Shown here in pieces: positions 6,788 to 14,718 of a stretch of 32,490 nucleotides of DNA. Position 1 is the stretch's first letter. Every line of letters starts with the position of its first letter. The DNA lies in the NCBI RefSeq assembly GCF_004336635.1, contig NZ_SJXH01000039.1, positions 1 to 32,490 on the forward strand, given 5' to 3'. Below the pieces are notes generated by a model that was not told the origin of the DNA, did no database searches, and saw nothing but the letters and a program-made list of their open reading frames with translations. The DNA comes from Acinetobacter sp. ANC 4862 (lineage in GTDB: Bacteria; Pseudomonadota; Gammaproteobacteria; Pseudomonadales; Moraxellaceae). A program made the translations under genes and the position numbers.

Positions 6788-7474
6788 TTAGAGATTTACA
6801 GCGCCTACTTTTGCAAGTTCTGCACGCATTTCATTAATCACAGCTTGATAATCCGGTTTACCGAAAATGGCTGAACCGGCAACAAACATATCTGCACCCG
6901 CTTCTGCAATTTCACGAATATTGGCAGGCGTTACGCCACCATCCACTTCTAAACGGATGTCACGACCTGAAGCATCAATGATTTTGCGTGCTTGACGAAG
7001 TTTGTCCAAAGTCATGGGAATAAATTTTTGACCGCCAAAACCCGGGTTGACACTCATCAATAACACTTGATCGACTTTATCCAAAACATAATCCAGATAA
7101 TGCAAAGGAGTTGCTGGATTAAATACTAAACCTGCTTTCGCACCACCAGCTTTAATCAACTGTAAAGAACGGTCAATATGGTCGCTTGCTTCCGGGTGGA
7201 ACGTAATAATGTCTGCACCCGCTTCCAAGAAATCCCCAATCATACGATCGACGGGTGAAACCATCAAATGCACGTCAATCGGTGCTTTAATCCCATATTT
7301 TTTTAATGCCTTACACACGCCTGCACCAAATGTCAGGTTAGGGACATAATGGTTATCCATCACATCAAAATGTACGACATCTGCACCCGCCGCAAGGACA
7401 TTTTCAACCTCTTCACCCAAACGGGCAAAGTCAGCAGATAAAATTGATGGTGCAATTAAATATGGCTTGGACAT
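6788..7474 (-). CDS. rpe: Ribulose-phosphate 3-epimerase
   Basis: Interconverts D-ribulose 5-phosphate and D-xylulose 5-phosphate in the pentose phosphate pathway; cytosolic TIM barrel with a catalytic metal. The 228 residues are full length. Motifs in order are [16 protein letters not shown] (residues 8-23), [16 protein letters not shown] with metal-binding His and Asp, the catalytic-loop [14 protein letters not shown] and LEVDGGV with the second catalytic Asp. The start ATG at 7474 gives the usual N-terminus. It is transcribed alone from an extended -10 promoter, and its 3' flank carries the DnaA-box array. Confidence 0.97.
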   Translation of the reverse strand: MSKPYLIAPSILSADFARLGEEVENVLAAGADVVHFDVMDNHYVPNLTFGAGVCKALKKYGIKAPIDVHLMVSPVDRMIGDFLEAGADIITFHPEASDHIDRSLQLIKAGGAKAGLVFNPATPLHYLDYVLDKVDQVLLMSVNPGFGGQKFIPMTLDKLRQARKIIDASGRDIRLEVDGGVTPANIREIAEAGADMFVAGSAIFGKPDYQAVINEMRAELAKVGAVNL

Positions 7475-7512
7475 GGGGAGAACCTGGCTATGTATTCGAA
7501 TTGATTTTTCGC

Positions 7513-7521
7513 ATTATAACA
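7513..7521 (-). promoter_or_regulatory. Extended -10 promoter of rpe
   Basis: TGTTATAAT on the minus strand combines an extended TGn with a perfect TATAAT, so a weak -35 region is tolerable. The transcript would start near 7506, about 30 nt before the rpe start. Confidence 0.55.
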
Positions 7522-7663
7522 AATTGAACCTTGCTGCTGTGATTCAATCCTGATTCGATTCTATTTATTCGGTATCCCAAAACTGCAACATTGCGTTGCA
7601 TTTTCTGACTTTAGCTATTTTTTTAATCTGTTATGTTGATATTACACCCTAAGGTAAATGAGA

Positions 7664-7939
7664 ATGAAAAGCAATACTAAAATTACTACATCAGAAGCCG
7701 CTCGTATCGCCAAGCGTTTATTGAATCATTGGAAACATAAATTTGACGTTGCTGAAACTGACGGCAATTTTAGTATTTTTATGCCGGATGCAACCGTGAA
7801 GCTGATGCCACAGTCAGAAGCATTATTGGTCTCGATTGACAGCTCGCTAGAAGACCTAAGTACTTTAGAAAAAGTCGTTCTCGATCATTTAAGCCGTATG
7901 GCACAGCAAGAATTTACCGCAACCTGGCAGCATCAATAA
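7664..7939 (+). CDS. DUF2218 family protein
   Basis: Small cytosolic protein of 91 residues matching the DUF2218 pattern: a helix with TSEAARIAKRLLNHWKHKF, short strands around FSIFMPDATVKLMPQ and LLVSIDSS, then VVLDHLSRMAQQEFTATW. In this family the C-terminal HLxRxA-xxE-F-xW is characteristic. Some relatives sit near siderophore or metal genes, but no function is established and the neighbours here do not suggest one. An ATG also exists at 7658, but the AAGG at 7651-7654 is only 3 nt from it and 9 nt from the ATG at 7664, so I prefer the latter. Monocistronic with its own terminator. Confidence 0.8.
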   Translation: MKSNTKITTSEAARIAKRLLNHWKHKFDVAETDGNFSIFMPDATVKLMPQSEALLVSIDSSLEDLSTLEKVVLDHLSRMAQQEFTATWQHQ

Positions 7940-7968
7940 AAAAGGGAGAATCATGTTCTCCCTTTTTT
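7938..7968. terminator. Bidirectional terminator between DUF2218 gene and fghA
   Basis: Perfect hairpin AAAAAAGGGAGAA-TCATG-TTCTCCCTTTTTT overlapping the last stop-codon bases. It serves both convergent genes. Confidence 0.9.
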
Positions 7969-7978
7969 GAATTAAATA

Positions 7979-8815
7979 TTACGCTTCAAGTTGTACAGCA
8001 TGAAATTGCAAATGGTCATCGATAAAACTTTGAATAAAATAGTATCCGTGATCATAACCTGCATGTTCACGCAAGGTTAAAGACTGTCCCACTTGGGCAC
8101 AAGCCTGTTTAAATAATGCCGGATTTAATTGTGCGTAGAATTGATCTTTCGATCCTTGATCAATCAAAATTTCTGTAAATAATGCCCCTTTTTCTTGAAT
8201 CAAGGCAGTGGCATCATGCTTTAACCATTCATTTCGATCTTCACCAAAATAATTCGAAAAGGCTTTTTCACCCCAAGGGCATTGGCTTGGTGCACAAATG
8301 GGTGCAAAAGCAGAAACTGATTTAAATTTTTCAGGATATTTCAGTGCCAGTGTTAATGCACCATGTCCGCCCATACTGTGCCCAAAAATACCGATTGCAT
8401 CCGCTTGCACTGGAAAGTTCTGAATGACTAAATCATAGAGCTCATCCACAATAAAGCTTTCCATTTGATAATGTTCCGCCCACGGCGCTTGGGTCGCATT
8501 AATATAAAAACCTGCACCTTGACCGATATCCCAAGAATCGCCTTGTGCAACCTGCTCACCTCTTGGCGAAGTATCTGGACTAATCAGGATCAAACCCAGT
8601 TGAGCGGCCAAGCGTTGTGCATGGGCTTTAATCGCGAAGGTTTCTTCTGTACAGGTCAGACCGGCTAAATAAAAAAGTGCTGGACAGGCTTGACCGGTTA
8701 AAGCTTGAGGGGGCAAGAAAATGCCAAATTTAGCTTCACCCTTGAGCACCTTGGAATTAAAAGCATAAATGCGCTGTTCACCCTCAAAGCATCGATTATG
8801 TTGGATTAATTCCAT
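7979..8815 (-). CDS. fghA: S-formylglutathione hydrolase
   Basis: Esterase D-type alpha/beta hydrolase that cleaves S-formylglutathione to formate and glutathione, the last step of glutathione-dependent formaldehyde detoxification. The 278 residues are full length. Catalytic triad: Ser147 in GHSMGGHGAL, Asp224 in DQGSKDQFY and His256 in YDHGYYF. The oxyanion-side motif YLAGLTCTEETF and DTSPRG also fit FGH/EstD. The partner formaldehyde dehydrogenase (frmA/adhC) is not in the window. It starts 12 nt after the stop of the C13 peptidase gene on the same strand, so the two are probably co-transcribed. Confidence 0.95.
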   Translation of the reverse strand: MELIQHNRCFEGEQRIYAFNSKVLKGEAKFGIFLPPQALTGQACPALFYLAGLTCTEETFAIKAHAQRLAAQLGLILISPDTSPRGEQVAQGDSWDIGQGAGFYINATQAPWAEHYQMESFIVDELYDLVIQNFPVQADAIGIFGHSMGGHGALTLALKYPEKFKSVSAFAPICAPSQCPWGEKAFSNYFGEDRNEWLKHDATALIQEKGALFTEILIDQGSKDQFYAQLNPALFKQACAQVGQSLTLREHAGYDHGYYFIQSFIDDHLQFHAVQLEA

Positions 8816-8827
8816 GTCTATTTTTCC

Positions 8828-10240
8828 TTATTGTGTTTGAACACTTAATTGGGGTATTTCTATTTTTGTCTCTGTTTTCGTTGTTGCGGGAAATAAGCGT
8901 TGTTCCAATTGCGGCAACATAAATTCCATATTTTTACCAATCGACCATTGTGGTTCGGATGCTTCAAAACCCTGCGCCTTTTCCCATTGTGCCACGGTGT
9001 CTTTGGTTTGCTCAAATGCGGCACTTACCGAAGTCTGATCGCGCATAGCCTGATCGAAAAATGCACGCCCAAAATAAGTATAATCGGCTTCATTTGAACA
9101 GCCGAAAGAAGCGCGATCTGCGGCAGAGGCGGTAATAATTAAGGTATTATCATCTTGTAAGGCTGGAACAAAACTGCCTGAATAACAGGCAGAAATCACA
9201 ATCACGCGCCAGCGAATCCCCGACTTGTCCAAAGTCTCTTTTAGCCATTTGGGATCGACATCATTTAAATCTATCGGTGCATTTTCCATCTCAAACTGAT
9301 TCGGTAAACCATGTGAGGTCATGTATAAAAATAACACATCACTTTCACGGTTCATCTGCTGGCCGATGCGACGTAAAGCCATGTCCATACTGGTACGCGA
9401 AGCAATCGGAGTTTGAGTGCGTGTCTCAGGGTTATTCACCAAGATGAGTGAACGACCAAAGGTTCCGAAGCGGGTATCAAACTGTTCTTTAATCCGCTCG
9501 ACTTCTGACTTAAAGACGTCTTGATAACCTGCGCCTGCTACCCCTAAAAAGTACCAATGCGATTGTGTAAATTCACCATACTGTACATCTTCAAGCGATT
9601 TATTCAATATACGGCTTTGCGCGTAAAAGGCATCCTCGGCAAAAGTTGGTGGTGTTTCTTCAACTTTCCAGATCGGTTGGCTTTTGACTGACATTTGCCA
9701 AACGACCAAGGTAAAAAGCGTTGCTGCAACAATCAGTGCCCGCTCCCACCATGGCCATTTGAGTTCACGTGAAAAAACCCAGACCACGGCCAAACTTTGC
9801 CAGACAAACAGCACCATGAATATCATCGGTAAATAGTCATAGAAGATGTAAGGCAATACATCGATATAACCCAAATACTGAATCAGACTTTGTAATAAGG
9901 CGATATGCGTATCCAGTACCAGCCACAATAAGGCAGGCACCAACATCAAACGGGGATTATTAATACGCTGGGACAGGAAAATACCGACAATCAGTGCAAT
10001 AAAAGGCCATAAGGCATAACTGATCAAGCCTTGAGGATTAAATTCCCCCACTTCCCCTGAACTTAACCAACTAAATAAACTGTTGGCACTGCCGCCTAAA
10101 ATCCCCCAAAAAATCAGTTGTAGAATTGAGGGGCGAACGATTTGTAAAGACCGACGTGATCCCAAAAAGAGCCACATCCCTGCAGTTTGGTTGCTTTTAA
10201 AATCATGCCAAAAATTGATGGAGGGTTTAAAGTCGATCAT
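8828..10240 (-). CDS. Membrane-anchored caspase-like (C13 family) peptidase
   Basis: Protein of 470 residues. The N-terminal 185 residues contain about five hydrophobic segments (around 38-58, 72-90, 98-118, 130-157 and 167-184), including ILQLIFWGILGG and RALIVAATLFTLVVW. The rest is a soluble domain with the legumain/caspase-like C13 fold: a strand and GVAGAGYQDVFKSEV, then the His of FLYMTSHGLP (His310) and the Cys of VIVISACYSG (Cys352), the catalytic dyad of clan CD peptidases. The family is annotated as C13 peptidases in Acinetobacter and related genera; no substrate is known. The catalytic domain should follow the last membrane segment; the side of the membrane is not certain. Confidence 0.85.
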   Translation of the reverse strand: MIDFKPSINFWHDFKSNQTAGMWLFLGSRRSLQIVRPSILQLIFWGILGGSANSLFSWLSSGEVGEFNPQGLISYALWPFIALIVGIFLSQRINNPRLMLVPALLWLVLDTHIALLQSLIQYLGYIDVLPYIFYDYLPMIFMVLFVWQSLAVVWVFSRELKWPWWERALIVAATLFTLVVWQMSVKSQPIWKVEETPPTFAEDAFYAQSRILNKSLEDVQYGEFTQSHWYFLGVAGAGYQDVFKSEVERIKEQFDTRFGTFGRSLILVNNPETRTQTPIASRTSMDMALRRIGQQMNRESDVLFLYMTSHGLPNQFEMENAPIDLNDVDPKWLKETLDKSGIRWRVIVISACYSGSFVPALQDDNTLIITASAADRASFGCSNEADYTYFGRAFFDQAMRDQTSVSAAFEQTKDTVAQWEKAQGFEASEPQWSIGKNMEFMLPQLEQRLFPATTKTETKIEIPQLSVQTQ

Positions 10241-10363
10241 AGGATTTAGGGGTAGCTGTAGCTCGCTGATTCACTGTGTAAGTTTATGCTTGATGGAAGT
10301 TTTATCAATGCTGCTTTGGCACTATATAACAAATTAATGCACAATATTGAAGCAATTACCAAA

Positions 10364-11182
10364 CTACTCTACAAGATGATGCTGAAAGTAGGCATCAAAA
10401 CGACAAGCATCGCCTTGCCATTGATGATTGGGTTCCTGGTCAGCCAAATATACGGCTAAACGAGGACGTTTTACTACCACCCGTTTTGCTACTTTTTGTG
10501 CCAAAATCAATAAATTATCACCCAGATCCATTTCACCATCTTCAGGCAAGAGCATATGCAACAATTGCATCTGCTTTTTGACTTGGGCCTGCTTTTTAAT
10601 GGCTTGCTGGTTTTGATCACGTTGTGGAAACATCGGATCAAGATAGACCACATCCACCACAGCATTTTTTTCAGCCTGCTGAATTAAATAGTCGGCAGAA
10701 TCGGAAAAAATCAGATCAATCCGAGCAACCACCGAACTTAAAAACGGATCGGTTTCAGCATTGCTTTTGGTATCTTCAAGCAAGGTAAATAATATCGGAT
10801 GTCGCTCAACCAAGGTGACATCAGCACCTAAATGTGCCATCAACAAACTGTCATGCCCTAGACCAGCAGTCGCATCGATCAAGCTGGGCTTTTCACCCAA
10901 ATTACACGCTCGTGCAATCATTTCTGATTTTAATGATGATCTTTTTAAACGTGGAACTTCTGCTTTCCAGTCCGGTTGCATCTTCATGCCATTGGCACAC
11001 AACCAAAGTCCAGATTCATCTACACATAAAGCCAACTCTGGATTAAACCGCAAAAATCGGGCATTGAGCTTTTCAATGATTTCAAGATTTACCTTCACGC
11101 CACGAGAAGAAAGCACAGCAGAATACTGCTGTGCTTTCGGTTGAAATTCTTGTTCTACAAATAAGCGGATGTCGCTTACCAT
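10364..11182 (-). CDS. rsmJ: 16S rRNA (guanine1516-N2)-methyltransferase RsmJ
   Basis: SAM-dependent methyltransferase that modifies G1516 of 16S rRNA. The 272 residues show the YhiQ/RsmJ signature: the SAM-binding loop [22 protein letters not shown] near 121-142, the acidic VERHP after strand 2, and the catalytic motif [13 protein letters not shown] with the DPMF typical of N2-guanine methyltransferases. The N-terminal extension with [15 protein letters not shown] also fits. Its start overlaps the end of uppP by 7 nt, with GGAAATT just before the ATG, so translation is coupled to uppP. Confidence 0.92.
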   Translation of the reverse strand: MVSDIRLFVEQEFQPKAQQYSAVLSSRGVKVNLEIIEKLNARFLRFNPELALCVDESGLWLCANGMKMQPDWKAEVPRLKRSSLKSEMIARACNLGEKPSLIDATAGLGHDSLLMAHLGADVTLVERHPILFTLLEDTKSNAETDPFLSSVVARIDLIFSDSADYLIQQAEKNAVVDVVYLDPMFPQRDQNQQAIKKQAQVKKQMQLLHMLLPEDGEMDLGDNLLILAQKVAKRVVVKRPRLAVYLADQEPNHQWQGDACRFDAYFQHHLVE

Positions 11183-12000
11183 AATTTCCAGCCTGTAAAT
11201 GCAAAGAGTAAGATTAAAAGACCCGAGGCAATACGGTACCAGGCAAAGATCATAAAATCACGTTTTGCGACATAGGCAACCAATACGCGAATTAGAATCA
11301 AAGCCGAAACAAATGAAACTAGAATCCCGGCTGCAAGAACCGTCCAATCTTCTGTACTCTGAAATACATGGTAGCTTTGATAAAGATCTAAAAGACCTGC
11401 ACCAATAATCACCGGTATCCCGAGGAAGAAAGAAAATTCAGTGGCCGCTTTACGTGATATGCCCAAGAACATTGCACCAATAATGGTTGCACCAGAACGT
11501 GAGGTTCCCGGAATTAACGACAGCACCTGGATTAAACCAATCCAGATTGCTTCTTTATAGCTGATGTTCTCGACTTCTTCGGCATTGACTTTAGGTGGAT
11601 TTTTTTCAATCCACATAATAATGAAACCACCGACGATCAAGCCAATCGCAACTGCAATATCATTAAATAATAATTCTTTGACTGCTTGTCCAAAAGTGAG
11701 ACCAATCAGCACAATTGGAATCGAAGCCATGATCAGGCTAAACCCCAAATGGCGACCTTTGGGTTCACCGGTAAACATACCTGTAGCTGCCCCCCAGAGA
11801 CGAGCCCAGTATTCATAAATCACTGCTGCAATCGCGCCCATTTGAATGGCAATCACGAACACATCACTTTTTTCTTTGGTCCAAAAATTCATTAATTCGG
11901 AAGCGAGAATTAAATGTCCGGTACTGGAAATAGGTAGAAATTCGGTAATACCTTCAACAATACCCATAATTGCCGCTTTCAGCAGCAGTAAAAGATCCAT
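11176..12000 (-). CDS. uppP: Undecaprenyl-diphosphatase UppP (BacA)
   Basis: Integral inner-membrane phosphatase that recycles undecaprenyl diphosphate to the monophosphate carrier used for peptidoglycan and other envelope polymers; overexpression gives bacitracin resistance. The 274 residues carry the two family motifs: [17 protein letters not shown] (16-32) and [10 protein letters not shown] (about 163-172), with several membrane spans and the end [14 protein letters not shown] lies 6 nt before the ATG. It lies 12 nt downstream of tsaB and overlaps rsmJ, giving a tsaB-uppP-rsmJ operon. Confidence 0.96.
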   Translation of the reverse strand: MDLLLLLKAAIMGIVEGITEFLPISSTGHLILASELMNFWTKEKSDVFVIAIQMGAIAAVIYEYWARLWGAATGMFTGEPKGRHLGFSLIMASIPIVLIGLTFGQAVKELLFNDIAVAIGLIVGGFIIMWIEKNPPKVNAEEVENISYKEAIWIGLIQVLSLIPGTSRSGATIIGAMFLGISRKAATEFSFFLGIPVIIGAGLLDLYQSYHVFQSTEDWTVLAAGILVSFVSALILIRVLVAYVAKRDFMIFAWYRIASGLLILLFAFTGWKLW

Positions 12001-12012
12001 ACAAAATCCTAA

Positions 12013-12678
12013 TTATGATTTGCCCTGTTCTGGAATTTTTTTCCAAGCGTTATCACGTAAATATACAGGTAATGCCTGTTCAGCACTGACCCATTTTTTT
12101 TGCTCGACATCTGCGCGCGCAATGGTAGCAATATCTTGCGCAGTCGCACTTAAGTCTTTGTATTGTATTTGTTCAGGCTTAATTAAAACTGAACCGGAAC
12201 CTATAAGTTCAAATTTAACCGCTTGGCTGGCATCATCGTAATTTAACAGTTGTTCTTCATCCACAGCCTGCATAATGCCCTGTGAATCGAGTTCAAAACT
12301 CGCAATATAGACTTCTTTCATCCGTGCATCGAGTACCGCTGTCACGGCGCTTAAACCGGCAATCCGGTGTGCTGCCTGTGCCAAAGCTTGCAAAGTTGAA
12401 ACAGCAACAACCGGAACATCATTTGCCCATGCCAAGGCCTGAGTCACCGCTGCATTAATTCGCACACCGCTAAAAGAACCGGGACCACGGCTAAATGCAA
12501 TTGCAGTTAATTCAGATGCAGATAGACCAAGCTGAATAAATGCCTGCTCAATCATCGGGAGAATTGTTTGCGTTTGTGCTTTTGCTCGCGCATCTAATTG
12601 GAAAAATAATTCTTGGGTTTCATCTACAATAGAGACGGAACACTGCTCATTGGCAGTTTCCAATGCCAGCAATTTCAT
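12013..12678 (-). CDS. tsaB: tRNA threonylcarbamoyladenosine biosynthesis protein TsaB
   Basis: Partner of TsaD and TsaE in forming t6A37 on ANN-decoding tRNAs; a catalytically inactive ASKHA-fold paralogue that stabilises TsaD. The 221-residue protein has the N-terminal LLALETANEQCSVSIV, the nucleotide-fold loop FSRGPGSFSGVRI and the variable C-terminal half typical of TsaB. The frame has a TTG two codons upstream (12684), but the ATG at 12678 has AAGG at 6-7 nt and gives the family start MKLLALETA. First gene of the tsaB-uppP-rsmJ run. Confidence 0.93.
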   Translation of the reverse strand: MKLLALETANEQCSVSIVDETQELFFQLDARAKAQTQTILPMIEQAFIQLGLSASELTAIAFSRGPGSFSGVRINAAVTQALAWANDVPVVAVSTLQALAQAAHRIAGLSAVTAVLDARMKEVYIASFELDSQGIMQAVDEEQLLNYDDASQAVKFELIGSGSVLIKPEQIQYKDLSATAQDIATIARADVEQKKWVSAEQALPVYLRDNAWKKIPEQGKS

Positions 12679-12766
12679 GCACAACCTTAATTAATTTAAA
12701 TGTAAAAAACGAGGCATATGATACTCCACTCATTCGCACTAGGCGAGATTTTCCATCTGCGGAATA

Positions 12767-12793
12767 CAAAAAAGCCAAGCGCTTGCTTGGCTA
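12767..12793 (-). terminator. Terminator behind the gamma-CA-like gene
   Basis: AGCCAAGC / GCTTGGCT hairpin (8 bp, 4-nt loop) followed on the minus strand by a run of six T. It separates the nudL/gamma-CA pair from tsaB. Confidence 0.85.
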
Positions 12794-12808
12794 AATAAGA
12801 TCATCAAA

Positions 12809-13339
12809 TTACAGTTCAATCACTTCCAAATTCTGAAAATGCTTAAAATGTTCTGCATAGTGCATGGCACTCATTTTGAGTTTAACTTCAGCAGCCTCAT
12901 CTAAGGTTTTCACTATTTTCCCCGGTGAACCCATCACCACAGAATTATCCGGAATGACCTTGCCTTCAGGAATTAAGGCATTGGCCCCAATGATGCAGTT
13001 TTTACCAATCACCGCATGATTTAAAATCACGGAATTAATGCCGATTAATGTGTTATCACCAACGGTACAGCCATGCAACATCGCTTGATGTCCAATCGTG
13101 ACATAGTTCCCAATGTGCATTTCAATGCCCGCATCGGTATGTAACACGGCATTTTCTTGAACATTGCTAAAATCACCAATTTTGATTTTGCTGTTATCGC
13201 CCCGAATCACGGCACCAAACCAGACACTGACCTGTTTCCCCATTTCAACTTGACCAATCACTGTCGCATTATCCGCTACCCAGCCATCCCAAGGCTGGTG
13301 TGTCGCTTGAGGTGCATATCCATTAAATTTGTACATCAT
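12809..13339 (-). CDS. Gamma-carbonic-anhydrase-like hexapeptide-repeat protein
   Basis: A 176-residue left-handed beta-helix protein of the YrdA/PaaY/CaiE type. Hexapeptide repeats run from about 25 to 140 (ATVIGQVEMGKQVSVWFGA, IGNYVTIGHQAMLHG, IGINSVILNHAVIG), followed by a C-terminal helix. The three zinc ligands of gamma-carbonic anhydrases are in place at His67 (VLHTDAG), His84 and His89 (IGHQAMLHGC), as are the conserved IRGDNSKI and QENAVLH. Carbonic anhydrase or thioesterase activity is possible; neither can be settled by sequence. It lies 14 nt downstream of nudL and is probably co-transcribed. Confidence 0.88.
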   Translation of the reverse strand: MMYKFNGYAPQATHQPWDGWVADNATVIGQVEMGKQVSVWFGAVIRGDNSKIKIGDFSNVQENAVLHTDAGIEMHIGNYVTIGHQAMLHGCTVGDNTLIGINSVILNHAVIGKNCIIGANALIPEGKVIPDNSVVMGSPGKIVKTLDEAAEVKLKMSAMHYAEHFKHFQNLEVIEL

Positions 13340-13353
13340 GTTCCGATATTCCT

Positions 13354-13971
13354 TTATTTATTGCGTTTAATCTTATTGGTATAAAAAGCTGGAGAATTTA
13401 ATAAAAAAGGCCATTCCTTTTGGTAATCCAAACCATACTGAAACAGTGAAACCAGCATCCGTGCAGTTAAGCCCCAAACGATTTCATTTTCCACACGCAT
13501 ACTGGGAAAATATAAAGACTGGTGTGCATAACGTACTTCATAAGGAATCGGCGGTGCCTTCATTAGACTACTGAGGGATGCAAAGAAAATACGATCAATT
13601 TCGCTCGGTTGAGCAATCAATTCGACTTCGGCTGGAATCAACCCAACGACAGGTTTCACCAACATCCCATTGCGGGCTTTTTGCATGGGTAAATCACCCA
13701 TTAATTGCACATCAAATGGATTTAATGCGGTCTCTTCATAGGCTTCACGTAATGCAACCACAATATTACTGGTATCTTGTGGATCTCTTTTCCCTCCTGG
13801 AAATGAAACCTCTCCAGCATGATTGTTTAAATATAAAGAACGTCGAGTAAGCAGAACTTTTGGATCAGATTCATCTGTAATCGCAATTAATACAGCAGCC
13901 TGTGCCGGTTTGACCCGTGTGGAAAAACGTAATCTTTGCTGTAACGATTGTATTAATGAATGGTCATCCAT
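13354..13971 (-). CDS. nudL: Nudix CoA pyrophosphatase (NudL/YeaB type)
   Basis: Nudix hydrolase of 205 residues thought to cleave CoA and its derivatives to 3',5'-ADP and phosphopantetheine. The UPF0035 motif plus Nudix box is visible as EVSFPGGKRDPQD followed by VVALREAYEETALNP, with the metal-binding REAYEE. QAAVLIAI and VLLTRRS precede it, as in NudL/YeaB proteins. The C-terminal part (EVELIAQPSEIDRIFFASL, IVWGLTARML) also matches this subfamily. It is divergent from another Nudix gene across a 130-bp spacer. Confidence 0.88.
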   Translation of the reverse strand: MDDHSLIQSLQQRLRFSTRVKPAQAAVLIAITDESDPKVLLTRRSLYLNNHAGEVSFPGGKRDPQDTSNIVVALREAYEETALNPFDVQLMGDLPMQKARNGMLVKPVVGLIPAEVELIAQPSEIDRIFFASLSSLMKAPPIPYEVRYAHQSLYFPSMRVENEIVWGLTARMLVSLFQYGLDYQKEWPFLLNSPAFYTNKIKRNK

Positions 13972-14097
13972 ACCTCTACTCTCCCATCATTTCTTCTTAG
14001 TTTCATCATAGCTGAATTTTTATTCTAAAAGATAGAAATGATGCCAAAGTTCAATTTTTCAGTTATGCTGATCACACCTTTATCATTGACGATGAAT

Positions 14098-14646
14098 ATG
14101 AATTTCTGTGTAATTTGTGGACATAAAACTACGGAAAAAATCCCACTCGGCGACCATCAATTACGTCGTGTTTGTACAGATTGTGGCAATATTCATTACA
14201 TCAATCCTAAAGTCATTTGTGGGGCACTGGTCGTCTGGGAAAATAAAGTTTTACTGTGCCGCCGTGCCATTGAACCGCGTTATGGTTTATGGACGCTTCC
14301 AGCCGGCTATATGGAATTATTTGAGACCATGGAGCAAGGTGCAGCACGTGAAACCCGTGAAGAAGCCGAAGCTGAAGTCGAGATTGAACAACTCTACTGC
14401 ATGTACAATATTCCACGGATCGGACAAATTTATGTGTTGTTCAAAGCCAATTTAGTCGATGGTCAATTTGGCTCGGGTGAAGAAACTATTGAAAGCCGCT
14501 TATTTAGCGAAGATGAGATTCCTTGGTCTGAACTGGCCTTTCCAAGCGTAGAACGCACCTTAAGACATTATTTTGAAGACCGTAAAACCAATCAATTTGA
14601 CATGCATTTAGAAACCTTAGGTTCACGCCTTGACCATACCGGTTAA
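14098..14646 (+). CDS. Nudix hydrolase with N-terminal zinc ribbon
   Basis: Protein of 182 residues. It has an N-terminal zinc ribbon with two Cys pairs (CVICGH and CTDCG), followed by a Nudix domain: GALVVWENKVLLCRRAIEP, then LPAGYMELFETMEQGAARETREEAEAEV carrying the complete G-x5-E-x7-REUxEE-x-G/E/U box. This layout is found in NADH-pyrophosphatase-like and ADP-ribose-type Nudix enzymes; the substrate is not clear. The frame opens at 14038, but the zinc ribbon begins right after the tandem ATGs at 14092 and 14098 and the upstream 18-20 codons are hydrophobic and unconserved-looking. No start has a good SD, so the exact start is uncertain. Confidence 0.85.
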   Translation: MNFCVICGHKTTEKIPLGDHQLRRVCTDCGNIHYINPKVICGALVVWENKVLLCRRAIEPRYGLWTLPAGYMELFETMEQGAARETREEAEAEVEIEQLYCMYNIPRIGQIYVLFKANLVDGQFGSGEETIESRLFSEDEIPWSELAFPSVERTLRHYFEDRKTNQFDMHLETLGSRLDHTG

Positions 14647-14679
14647 TCAATAAAATAAAAAATATAGAGTATAGAGCAT

Positions 14680-14709
14680 AAAAAAGCCCATCCTCTGATG
14701 AGCTTTTTT
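14680..14709. terminator. Bidirectional terminator between Nudix gene and filF
   Basis: AAAAAAGC-C-CATC / GATG-A-GCTTTTTT hairpin with one mismatch and a 4-nt loop. It lies between the convergent Nudix and fil transcripts. Confidence 0.85.
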
Positions 14710-14718
14710 ATATCGCAA

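Noticed and set aside
10300..10340. Sigma-54-like TGGCAC between rsmJ and the C13 gene
   Set aside because: The required GC 10 nt after GG is missing, so the -12 element is absent.
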